Origin: an uncultured Ruminococcus sp.
GTDB taxonomy: Bacteria; Bacillota; Clostridia; Oscillospirales; Acutalibacteraceae
Length of the DNA: 8,448 bases
Reading direction: 5' to 3'
Assembly: GCA_902767285.1 (NCBI GenBank)
Contig: CACXHC010000206.1
Span: 1-8,448, forward strand
Below, one piece after another: positions 1 through 6,317 of this stretch (position 1 is its first letter; every line of letters starts with the position of its first letter). Below the pieces are notes generated by a model. That model was not told the origin of the DNA. It made no database searches and saw only the letters and a list, made by a program, of their open reading frames with translations. Position numbers and translations under genes: made by a program.

Positions 1-8
1 TATAGTTA

Positions 9-61
9 AAGTTTTTTTTGCTTCTTTTTTTTTCAAAAAAAAGAAGAAGAAAAAGAAACTT
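9..61. repeat. Imperfect A/T-rich inverted repeat just after map
   Basis: The stretch reads as poly-T/CTTC followed by poly-A/GAAG. CTTC plus eight T (21-32) faces eight A plus GAAG (35-46), and outer arms AAGTTT (9-14) and AAACTT (56-61) also match. The right arm touches the map stop codon (60-62, minus strand). In map mRNA this would be a long, weak A-U hairpin just past the stop. It is not a classical GC-rich terminator with a U tract, but it may act in 3' end formation. It could also be simple low-complexity sequence. Confidence 0.4.
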
Positions 62-935
62 AATGAGAGATAACATCACATCCGTTATCGGTAACTACAA
101 TCTGAATTTCCCACTGAGCCGAAGGTTTGCCGTCAGCGGTGCGGACAGTCCAGCCATCTTTGGAATCGGTGACTATGCGATGTGTACCCATGTTAATCAT
201 AGGCTCGATGGTGAAGCAGAGTCCCGGAGCGAGGAGCATATCCGTACCCTTATCCGTTGTATAGCTTACCCACGGGTCTTCATGAAATTCGAGTCCGATG
301 CCATGTCCGCCGATTTCTCTAACTACCGTATATCCGTTTTCGTGAGCAAGGTCTTTTATGGCTTGAGCAACATCGCCCAAATGTCCCCACGGTTTTACCG
401 CTGCAAGACCTCTTTGCACTGTTTCTTTTGCTACGTCTACTAACTTGCGTTTTTCGTCACTGACATTTCCAATACAGAACATTCTCGATGCGTCTGAAAA
501 ATATCCTTTATATATGGTCGAAATATCCACGTTGACTATATCGCCGTCTTTCAGAACGATGTCTGCCGATGGTATGCCGTGACACACAACTTCGTTTATG
601 GAAGTACAAACGCTCTTCGGAAATCCTCTGTAATTCAATGGGGCGGGAATTGCACCGAGTTCAACCGTTTTTTCATGTACCCATTTGTTAATATCTTCGG
701 TGGTACAGCCGAGTTTAATATTCTCTGCAACATAGTCGAGTACGGCTGTATTTATAACCCCGCTGTCCTTAATCCCTTGAATCTGAATCTTATTTTTGAT
801 AAGTTCTCTTGAGGGAACTATTTCTCCCAAAATTTTATGCTCTTGTAAGATTTCGTCAAAATCGCAGTGACATTTTTTGTACTTTTTACCGCTGCCACAC
901 CAGCAAGCGTCATTTCTTCCGATTTTCATTTCCAT
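60..935 (-). CDS. map: Methionine aminopeptidase type I with N-terminal SEC-C zinc motif
   Basis: Cytosolic metalloenzyme that removes the initiator methionine from nascent proteins; 291 residues. Residues 6-24 form a SEC-C zinc motif of the form CXCX8CH (C11, C13, C22, H23), as found at the N terminus of clostridial MetAPs and thought to help ribosome association. The pita-bread catalytic domain fills about 40-288. The five metal ligands expected from the E. coli enzyme are visible: D137 (in NVDIS), D148 (in FSDAS), H211 (in GGHGIG), E244 (in FTIEPM) and E276. H119 (VCHGIP) and H218 (EFHEDP) match the conserved active-site histidines. The start at 935 is chosen because AGAAGGAG (953-946) lies 10 bases upstream; an in-frame ATG at 989 would put its start inside a hairpin and adds 18 residues foreign to the family. 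An ATG two codons in (MKIGRND) is also possible. TATAAT-like hexamers lie upstream (994-989 and 1002-997) without a good -35. The gene is full length and looks intact. Confidence 0.97.
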   Translation of the reverse strand: MEMKIGRNDACWCGSGKKYKKCHCDFDEILQEHKILGEIVPSRELIKNKIQIQGIKDSGVINTAVLDYVAENIKLGCTTEDINKWVHEKTVELGAIPAPLNYRGFPKSVCTSINEVVCHGIPSADIVLKDGDIVNVDISTIYKGYFSDASRMFCIGNVSDEKRKLVDVAKETVQRGLAAVKPWGHLGDVAQAIKDLAHENGYTVVREIGGHGIGLEFHEDPWVSYTTDKGTDMLLAPGLCFTIEPMINMGTHRIVTDSKDGWTVRTADGKPSAQWEIQIVVTDNGCDVISH

Positions 936-945
936 AATACTAAAA

Positions 946-953
946 CTCCTTCT
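946..953 (-). promoter_or_regulatory. Ribosome binding site of map
   Basis: On the minus strand this reads AGAAGGAG, 10 bases before the ATG at 935-933. It decides the start codon against the in-frame ATG at 989. It lies only three bases past the 957-986 hairpin, so the hairpin would sit directly against the ribosome landing site in any transcript that reads through. Confidence 0.85.
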
Positions 954-956
954 GCA

Positions 957-986
957 AAACACCGCACTGTCAAAAGTGCGGTGTTT
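957..986 (-). terminator. Perfect 12-bp hairpin between the CAP gene and map
   Basis: AAACACCGCACT (957-968) and AGTGCGGTGTTT (975-986) pair perfectly around a six-base loop. It lies 24 bases past the stop of the CAP-domain gene (1011-1013). Read on the minus strand the stem ends in a short UUUU, so it is most simply a weak intrinsic terminator for that gene. It could instead be a 5' leader hairpin of map, since the map ribosome binding site begins three bases later. The structure is certain; the role is inferred. Confidence 0.6.
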
Positions 987-1010
987 CAATTATATTATTA
1001 TATATATTAT

Positions 1011-1217
1011 TTATTGATTATCTGTTGCGATTACAATTGCCCAATAGTGAGCATTGTTATCATTTTCCACAAATGTGTGACCTATACCGATTCTCGTGTA
1101 TTCGTGTTTTGAGTCGAGATATTTTGGTGAACTCTGACTGTTGAAATTTCTGAAAACTTCAGCGGCGGTTTCGTTATTTTTTAACGAAACTGTTCGCACA
1201 ATATCCGTAAAAATCAT
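1011..1217 (-). pseudogene. Out-of-frame C-terminal end of the second CAP domain
   Basis: This frame continues the second CAP domain after the frameshift. From about 1181 downward it encodes KNNETAAEVFRNF and ends in GHTFVENDNNAHYWAIV, matching in position the closing strands of the first CAP domain (FFWAQLF). It is shifted +1 relative to the upstream gene, at the A6 run complementary to 1177-1182. Deleting one A would join the two parts into a protein of about 428 residues. It has no convincing ribosome binding site of its own before the ATG at 1217, so independent translation is unlikely. The span from 1217 down to about 1182 overlaps the upstream gene in another frame and is probably not meaningful as protein. 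Confidence 0.75.
1168..1190. repeat. Perfect 9-bp inverted repeat with homopolymer loop at the frameshift
   Basis: GTTTCGTTA (1168-1176) and TAACGAAAC (1182-1190) are exact inverted copies around five T residues. In the mRNA of the minus-strand gene the loop is AAAAA, part of the A6 run where the reading frame breaks. The stop codon of the upstream frame (1176-1174) lies within the stem. Homopolymer runs in hairpin loops are plausible slippage sites, which could explain the frameshift as a mutation; a regulatory role is speculative. Confidence 0.8.
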
Positions 1218-2298
1218 TCACATAAAGAAGCTCTTTCCAGTCGGTGCCGTCAGGACGACACTGTGCATCATATTTCACCGTCATATCTCTTGAGCGAATC
1301 TGTGCTATTTCGGTAAGCTCGGGATCCATTCTCAGCGGGTCAAGTCCTTTTTTACTGCGTTCATTGTTTACAAGTGCGAAAACATCGTTTATAACGGCTT
1401 TCTCATCGGGAATATTTATCGGAACTTTTGTGAATAACTGAGCCCAAAAGAAATGCAGTCCACGTTCGTCTTTTATAACTTTACAGCTTACACCTGTTCT
1501 GTTGTATCCTTTACCTATAATATTTTCTTTGTGTCCCTCTAATGAATCCATCCACGCTTTGAAAACGGCTTCGGGGGTAGAGAATCCGGTAGCCAAGTTT
1601 TCGCCGCAAGCAATATAATAATAATTGTTGTCCTCTAGGAGCGATGTATATAAACGTCCGTCAGGTCTTTTGTGTTCATCGAGCTGTTGAATTTCAGTTG
1701 CACGAATGCTTGCAAACTCGGTGAGCTTGCTGTTCTTCACAAGCGGACTAATATTTCGGCTGGCACGTTCGGCGTTACACAATTCGATTACTTTATCGGC
1801 GAACGCTTTTGTGTCTATGCCGTCAATGTCCGTTTCCAGTGTAGATGTGTCCGTATCTGAGTTTGTGTCCGTATCTGAGTTTGTATCTGTATCTGTATCT
1901 GAGTTTGTGTCTGTATCTGAGTTTGTGTCTATATCGGAAATTGAATCTGTATCGGAAGTTGAATCTGTATCGGAATCTGTTTTCGGAGCTATTGCCGAGT
2001 ACGGGATAATACCTGTGGCAACTTGTAGAATCAACAGTGCATCTGTGGAGTCAACAACTCCGTCATAATTAACATCGGCATACTTTTTTTGTTCATCGGT
2101 AATTATGCCCAATCCAATTGAACTTCGGATAGTTATAAGAGCGTCGTTTGAGTCGATTATCTTGTTCATGTCAACGTCACCGCTAAAGAATACTTCAGCT
2201 GATGTCTTTGTTGTGAATGTTGAAAAACTTAATACAAAAATCGTTAGTGCAGATAAAAACGCCGTTGCTTTTCGTATATGATGACTTGAAAAAAACAT
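1174..2298 (-). CDS. Secreted dockerin protein with two CAP/SCP domains, frameshifted near the C terminus
   Basis: 374 residues as read, about 428 if the frame is restored. Residues 1-34 form a signal peptide ending near TSA. A type I dockerin follows (about 38-98) with two F-hand calcium loops: D41, D43, N45, D49, D52 and D75, N77, D79, D83, D86. A Ser/Asp/Thr linker spans about 106-160. The first CAP domain (163-290) keeps the family marks RPDGR, CGENLA and GHKENI and the terminal FFWAQLF strand. The second CAP domain starts near 300 (LVNNERSKKGL, then CRPDGT) but runs into a stop after SFVKK; its remainder lies in the +1 frame down to 1011. CAP domains are secreted modules of largely unknown biochemical role in bacteria. 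The dockerin implies attachment to a cohesin-bearing scaffoldin, and one is encoded divergently next door. The start is ATG 2298, nine bases after GGAAAGGAG; an upstream TTG (2304) is too close to that site. The break may be a real mutation, a phase-variable tract or a sequence error. Confidence 0.87.
   Translation of the reverse strand: MFFSSHHIRKATAFLSALTIFVLSFSTFTTKTSAEVFFSGDVDMNKIIDSNDALITIRSSIGLGIITDEQKKYADVNYDGVVDSTDALLILQVATGIIPYSAIAPKTDSDTDSTSDTDSISDIDTNSDTDTNSDTDTDTNSDTDTNSDTDTSTLETDIDGIDTKAFADKVIELCNAERASRNISPLVKNSKLTEFASIRATEIQQLDEHKRPDGRLYTSLLEDNNYYYIACGENLATGFSTPEAVFKAWMDSLEGHKENIIGKGYNRTGVSCKVIKDERGLHFFWAQLFTKVPINIPDEKAVINDVFALVNNERSKKGLDPLRMDPELTEIAQIRSRDMTVKYDAQCRPDGTDWKELLYVNDFYGYCANSFVKK
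1846..1980 (-). repeat. Repeats encoding the Ser/Asp/Thr linker
   Basis: Degenerate tandem repeats encode units such as SDTDTN between the dockerin and the first CAP domain. Repeated blocks on the plus strand read GTATCTGAGTTTGTGTC and close variants. Such acidic, Ser/Thr-rich linkers are usual between modules of secreted ruminococcal proteins. Near-identical units make the length of this stretch prone to change by slippage or recombination. Confidence 0.85.
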
Positions 2299-2307
2299 AC
2301 CCAATTA

Positions 2308-2316
2308 CTCCTTTCC
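2308..2316 (-). promoter_or_regulatory. Ribosome binding site of the dockerin-CAP gene
   Basis: On the minus strand it reads GGAAAGGAG, nine bases before ATG 2298 and only three before TTG 2304. The spacing favours the ATG and sets the protein start at MFFSSHH. Confidence 0.8.
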
Positions 2317-2349
2317 TCCCAAATTTTCCCGAATGAGTACTATATTTTA

Positions 2350-2368
2350 TTATCACAGATCATGATAA
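2350..2368. promoter_or_regulatory. Possible operator: inverted repeat over the CAP-gene -10 and start region
   Basis: TTATCA (2350-2355) and TGATAA (2363-2368) are inverted copies separated by seven bases. The repeat covers the -10 hexamer (2362-2367) and the expected transcription start near 2355 of the minus-strand promoter, a usual place for a repressor site. The arms are short and AT-rich, so chance cannot be excluded. Confidence 0.3.
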
Positions 2369-2390
2369 CATTTTTTTTAGAGTTAGTCAA
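2362..2390 (-). promoter_or_regulatory. Sigma-A promoter of the dockerin-CAP gene
   Basis: On the minus strand the -35 is TTGACT (2390-2385), followed by a 17-base spacer and an extended -10, TGTTATCAT (hexamer 2367-2362). Transcription would begin near 2355, giving a leader of roughly 57 bases before ATG 2298. Hexamer quality and spacing are close to the Firmicute housekeeping consensus. Confidence 0.8.
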
Positions 2391-2686
2391 CATAGAAATC
2401 GAATTTTTGTGTATTTTATTTAACGAAAGTGGTTTCACCATGAAAAGCCGAAAAACCATTCTATTCAAAATTATATTAAAATAAAAATGTTAATTTTATA
2501 ACGATATTTATTGGAATAATAGCTTAATTTGTCGTTGCTTTTTTGTAATAAATTCCCTAAAAAATCCAATGTGAAAACTGTGTTAAGATTTTGTATTCGT
2601 TTTTTGATACACAACGGTAATCTGTACAAAAAAGAATAGTGCGTTTTAACGAGTCCTACAAAATTTGGGGAATAGCAGAAAAACAC
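2391..2686. other. AT-rich divergent intergenic stretch without a gene
   Basis: About 300 bases lie between the two divergent promoters. A minus-strand reading frame in it (2686-2471) has low-complexity, AT-driven composition and no ribosome binding site, and is not credible as a gene. The only structure seen is a weak inverted repeat, TGGTTT (2430-2435) with AAACCA (2453-2458). No tRNA, riboswitch or array is recognisable. Regulatory sites for the two secreted-protein genes may lie here, but none is identified. Confidence 0.5.
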
Positions 2687-2722
2687 TTGTTAAATTTTTT
2701 TTTAGGGTTTATACTATATAAT
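2687..2722 (+). promoter_or_regulatory. Probable promoter of the scaffoldin gene
   Basis: A -35-like TTGTTA (2687-2692) is followed, after 17 bases rich in T, by TATACT (2710-2715). A perfect TATAAT also occurs at 2717-2722 but lacks a well-spaced -35. Either would give a leader of roughly 60 bases before ATG 2786. The exact -10 is uncertain. Confidence 0.55.
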
Positions 2723-2770
2723 GTATAAAGTTGGGATAAGGGCAACTTGAACATTCCGCAAATTTTGATT

Positions 2771-2776
2771 GGAGGT
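2771..2776 (+). promoter_or_regulatory. Ribosome binding site of the scaffoldin gene
   Basis: GGAGGT lies nine bases before ATG 2786. It fixes the start at MAKRN and rules out an upstream in-frame TTG at 2747, which would put the ribosome binding site inside the gene and add 13 residues before the signal peptide. Confidence 0.85.
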
Positions 2777-2785
2777 AATTTTATT

Positions 2786-5700
2786 ATGGCTAAAAGAAAC
2801 CATAGACTCCTGAGTGCTTTGCTTGCAGGTTTGATACTTTCCGGCAGCATGGTTACGGCAAATGCCGCTACTGTAGGGGCGACAGATTCCGGAGCCGGAA
2901 CTCTCGCAAAGTACTACTCAACAAACGCAACAGGAGTCGGAGCAGAAAAGACGATTACAGTTGATGGTGAAATAGGCGATTGGGACGAAAGCATGAAAAT
3001 TGCACAGGGTACCGCTAATGATGACCCCCGTGTTTATCGTCCGAAATCAATGTACGAAGTAGGGCTGGATATGTATTCACTCTACGCAGCATACGATGAC
3101 AGCAATCTTTATCTTATGTGGGAAATGACCAATGTTCAGGATGTCGTTGCTCCGAATGATGACTATCCTCTTACACAAGGTACTCTCTACATGAATATGA
3201 ATATCCCGTTCTTTATTGCTCTTGATACTGGTAAATCAGATGCAATAGGCAACAGCGGTAAAACAACAACCGGTGGCACGATTTGGGATTCGGGCATAAC
3301 CTTCGGTAGCAATACATTTAACCGCCTTATAGCTGTTTCTACAAACGGTGCAAACGGCCCGTACGTTTACGGCGGTACAAGTGCAGGTCTTAACCCCGTT
3401 GAAACACATACAGCAAAAACTTCGGGTATCGTATTTAAATATGGCAAGGGTATTCTCAGCAAGAATATTTATGGTATAAACGGTGCTTACGGCCCGAGCA
3501 ACAACCGTGTTGTTGGTGACGTTTGCAACGATTCCGCAGCTTGGGTTGACTTCAATACAAAGGGTCATACAAGTGCTACCATGGATTTCCATTACGAGAT
3601 GTCCATTCCTTACGAAACTCTTGGCATAACAAAGAGCGATGTTACAAGCAACGGCGTTGGTGCGTTGGTTATCATGACAAGCGGTAAGTCCGGTATGGAC
3701 TGCCTGCCCTATGATGTATCCATGAATGATAACGCTGACCTTGATGACTCGGCAGGTTCTCAGGAGAATAACAGCTTCGAGAAGAGCGATGCAGACGACA
3801 TCACCTGTGCATTTGCAAGAATAGGCAACGGCACAATTAATCCTCGTCCGCTTCCTGATCCTCAGTCCGATTCTGAAAAGGCTTCGGAAGTTGATACTTC
3901 CAGCGAAAAAACTTCAGAAGTTGATTCCGAAATCAACCTCGGTGATGCAGAAACAACCGTTACAGCAAATGCAAATAAGGGCGACATTGTAACAGTTACT
4001 CTCAGCATCAACAATGCAAAGAATCTTCTCGGTATTTCAAACTCCTTCACGTATGATTCCAAAAAATATAAACTCGTAAGTGCAAAGGGCGTTTACAGCG
4101 GTGTTGAGGCAAATGCTGTAAGTGCAGGCGAAGTAAAATGGAACGCAAACTTTGGCGATGGCAAAAAGGGTGTTTCGTTTACAAAGGCTACTGACCTCGT
4201 TGAAATAAAACTTGAGGCACTTTCGAATAACAGCGGTACTTGCGGTGTTAATACCGTAAGAGATTGCTACGACTACGATTTCAACACACAGCCCTTCAAT
4301 ACACTCTTGGGCAGAGCAGCAGTTTCAGGCGATAAAGTTTCCGACAGCGATGTACCGTCTGACAACAAAGAAATCAAAGTTTCTGCAAAAGCAAGCAAAG
4401 GCGATGCAGTAAACGTTACATTCTCCGGCAACCTTTCGAAATTTGAAGGCGTTTCCAACTCTTTCGTATACGATTCAACACTCCTCGACTATGTAGGATG
4501 TGACAAACTCAACGATAATGTTCAGGTTGAAGAAAATTCAACAAAGGGCATAATCAGATGGAACTGCATAAGCATTAACGGCGGCAAAGAGTCTGACATC
4601 GTTACTTTCAAATTCACAGCAAAGAAGAACGTTGACGGCGTTATAGGCACAAACACAATTAAAGAACTCTATGATGCAAACGGAAATGACCTTCCGGCAA
4701 GCACAATCACAGCAAAAATTACATCAGACGAACCCGATACAGATACAGTTACAGATTTAGGCGACACAGCTAAGAAAGTAGCTGCGGCAGCTAAAAAGGG
4801 CGAGATCATAACTGTTAGATTCAAAGCTAAAGGCGTTAAAAACGCAGCAGGTATTCAGGGCCTTGTAGATTTTAATTCTTCGGCACTCAAATACAACAAA
4901 GACGCAGCAAGCTCATTGGGCGTTATTGATGCAGACGCTTCTCAAGGCAGAGTTGCTTGGAACATTCTCTTCGATATTTCGGGCGGAAAAGGTGCAGACC
5001 TTACAAACGAAACAGAAATCGCAGTAATGACTTTCACAGCTCTCAGAGATATTAAAACAAACGAAGATCTTATTTACTACACAATAAAAGATTTCTATGA
5101 TTTGGACGATGTTTCGTTCGAGAACGCTACAAACGCAGCTGCAACAGCAGAGGCAGTAACAGTTCCCAGAGGCGAAGGCAAAGTTTCGGTAACAGCTAAA
5201 GAAGGCAACACCGTAAAAGTTTACTGCAAAGGTATCGATGCAGCAAAAGCACTCGGTATTGTTGAACAGCTCAACTATGATTCAAAAGCACTTAAATATG
5301 TAGGTTACGGCAGCGAGAAAGGTCACTTCCAGCTTGACGCATCCAAAGGTGGCGTTGTAAGATGGTCGTCAATGTTCGATGCTAAGGGTATTGACCTCAC
5401 AGCAAACACAGACCTCGTTGTATTCTCCTTCACAGCTCTTAAGGATATTTCGGGCAGCGATGATGTTTTGAGCTATATTGTTGACGAATTCTATGATTAT
5501 AACACAAAAGATTTCGATGTATCCAACACAACAATGGTTTATGCTTCCGTAGTAGCTCCCAGAGTAGAGGACGACAACCCTGTTGACAACACAGATGTTG
5601 AGGCTTATACAGATGTTGACTCCGATTTCGTAGACCAGAAGAAAGAAAATCAGGATAACGAAACAGATTCCGCAACAACTCCCAAGAACAGCGATACAGA

Positions 5701-6199
5701 CAAGAACACAGATTCCGGCAAGCCTGTAGAATCCGATACTCACAAGACATCCGATACAGATAAGACTAAGACTTCTGATACGGATAAGACTAAGACTTCC
5801 GACACAGATAAAACGAAGGCTTCTGACACAGATAAGACTAAGACTTCTGACACAGACAAGCCGAAGGCTTCCGACACAGACAAAACTAAGACTTCCGATA
5901 CCGATACTACCCCTAATACCGACACCGGCAAGCAGGACGGTACAAAAATTACAATCATGTTCGGTGACATAGATGATGACGAGAATATCACAGCTAACGA
6001 TGCAAACAAAGTTCTCAGATATTCTGTATCTATGGAAGAGTTCACACAGCGTCAGGAAACAGCCGCAGACGTAAACGCAGATAACACTGTTGACGCAGGC
6101 GACTCTGTTTCGGTTCTCCGTTTCTCCGTAGACCTTGCAAACCCGGGCGTAGATCGTCTTAACGGTAAAAAGGTAGAAATCACAATCAAGTTTGATTAA
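2786..6199 (+). CDS. Scaffoldin-like protein: CBM9-like domain, four cohesin-like modules, dockerin
   Basis: 1137 residues, secreted. The signal peptide ends near TANA (27). Residues 55-347 resemble a CBM9/DOMON-type carbohydrate-binding domain: ITVDGEIGDWDE at the start, DDSNLYLMWEM in the middle and MSIPYETLGI near the end. A short Ser/Glu/Asp linker (352-385) leads to four divergent cohesin-like modules of about 120-130 residues: 387-513, 528-645, 661-793 and 798-925. Each has KGD/KGE-type openings, a G...(Y/F)(D/N)S strand, a conserved W (W452, W592, W725, W860), a strand like LVVFSFTALKD, and most end in a (D/E)xYD turn. A repetitive SDTDKTKT linker (989-1044) precedes a dockerin (1056-1125): D1061, D1063, D1065, D1072 and D1095, N1097, D1099, D1103, D1106. 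T1069 replaces the usual Asp/Asn at loop position 9. Cohesins bind dockerins on partner proteins, so this should be a non-anchored scaffoldin that itself docks elsewhere. No sortase motif or S-layer domain is present. The cohesin assignment rests on motif resemblance; another Ig-like beta-sandwich family is the main alternative. Confidence 0.82.
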   Translation: MAKRNHRLLSALLAGLILSGSMVTANAATVGATDSGAGTLAKYYSTNATGVGAEKTITVDGEIGDWDESMKIAQGTANDDPRVYRPKSMYEVGLDMYSLYAAYDDSNLYLMWEMTNVQDVVAPNDDYPLTQGTLYMNMNIPFFIALDTGKSDAIGNSGKTTTGGTIWDSGITFGSNTFNRLIAVSTNGANGPYVYGGTSAGLNPVETHTAKTSGIVFKYGKGILSKNIYGINGAYGPSNNRVVGDVCNDSAAWVDFNTKGHTSATMDFHYEMSIPYETLGITKSDVTSNGVGALVIMTSGKSGMDCLPYDVSMNDNADLDDSAGSQENNSFEKSDADDITCAFARIGNGTINPRPLPDPQSDSEKASEVDTSSEKTSEVDSEINLGDAETTVTANANKGDIVTVTLSINNAKNLLGISNSFTYDSKKYKLVSAKGVYSGVEANAVSAGEVKWNANFGDGKKGVSFTKATDLVEIKLEALSNNSGTCGVNTVRDCYDYDFNTQPFNTLLGRAAVSGDKVSDSDVPSDNKEIKVSAKASKGDAVNVTFSGNLSKFEGVSNSFVYDSTLLDYVGCDKLNDNVQVEENSTKGIIRWNCISINGGKESDIVTFKFTAKKNVDGVIGTNTIKELYDANGNDLPASTITAKITSDEPDTDTVTDLGDTAKKVAAAAKKGEIITVRFKAKGVKNAAGIQGLVDFNSSALKYNKDAASSLGVIDADASQGRVAWNILFDISGGKGADLTNETEIAVMTFTALRDIKTNEDLIYYTIKDFYDLDDVSFENATNAAATAEAVTVPRGEGKVSVTAKEGNTVKVYCKGIDAAKALGIVEQLNYDSKALKYVGYGSEKGHFQLDASKGGVVRWSSMFDAKGIDLTANTDLVVFSFTALKDISGSDDVLSYIVDEFYDYNTKDFDVSNTTMVYASVVAPRVEDDNPVDNTDVEAYTDVDSDFVDQKKENQDNETDSATTPKNSDTDKNTDSGKPVESDTHKTSDTDKTKTSDTDKTKTSDTDKTKASDTDKTKTSDTDKPKASDTDKTKTSDTDTTPNTDTGKQDGTKITIMFGDIDDDENITANDANKVLRYSVSMEEFTQRQETAADVNADNTVDAGDSVSVLRFSVDLANPGVDRLNGKKVEITIKFD
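5750..5893 (+). repeat. Six 24-bp tandem repeats encoding SDTDKTKT
   Basis: Six consecutive eight-residue units (residues 989-1036) follow SDTDK(T/P)K(T/A), with a seventh partial unit SDTDTTPN after them. The DNA copies are close to identical, differing mostly at third positions (TCC/TCT, ACA/ACG/ACC). They form the flexible, probably glycosylated linker between the last cohesin-like module and the dockerin. Copy number could vary between strains. Confidence 0.92.
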
Positions 6200-6228
6200 T
6201 TTCGATTTTTCGGTTAATTAACAAATTT

Positions 6229-6259
6229 CTCCCCCGAAGCGATTCGGGGGAGTTTTTTT
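6229..6259 (+). terminator. Intrinsic terminator after the scaffoldin gene
   Basis: CTCCCCCGAA (6229-6238) pairs perfectly with TTCGGGGGAG (6243-6252) around a GCGA tetraloop and is followed by seven T residues (6253-6259). It lies 29 bases past the stop codon. This is a textbook rho-independent terminator and makes the scaffoldin gene a single-gene transcript separate from the LRR gene. Confidence 0.95.
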
Positions 6260-6317
6260 GTTATTTATACATATAAAAACGATGTATTTTTTTATACTCA
6301 TAATTTCTGTAACGCTA

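Noticed and set aside
18..443. 141-residue plus-strand frame antisense to map
   Set aside because: It overlaps the conserved catalytic part of map on the opposite strand and has no domain signature.
936..989. Upstream in-frame ATG extending map to 309 residues
   Set aside because: The extension passes through the hairpin and the AGAAGGAG site, and its 18 residues do not resemble MetAP N termini, which begin just before the SEC-C motif.
1168..1190. Programmed ribosomal frameshift signal
   Set aside because: Restoring the frame needs +1 (or -2), not the usual -1 on a slippery heptamer. The A run is in the hairpin loop instead of before a downstream stem, so mutation, phase variation or sequence error is simpler.
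1706..2068. 120-residue plus-strand frame rich in SVSEFVSVSE
   Set aside because: It is the antisense shadow of the Ser/Asp/Thr linker repeats of the dockerin-CAP gene.
2471..2686. 71-residue minus-strand reading frame in the divergent intergenic region
   Set aside because: AT-driven composition, no ribosome binding site, no recognisable domain, and it overlaps the scaffoldin promoter region.
5750..5893. Possible CRISPR-like array because of regular short repeats
   Set aside because: The 24-bp units are directly tandem without spacers, stay in frame and encode a protein linker.
5740..6045. 101-residue minus-strand frame rich in VLSVSEA
   Set aside because: Antisense shadow of the SDTDKTKT linker repeats; no ribosome binding site.
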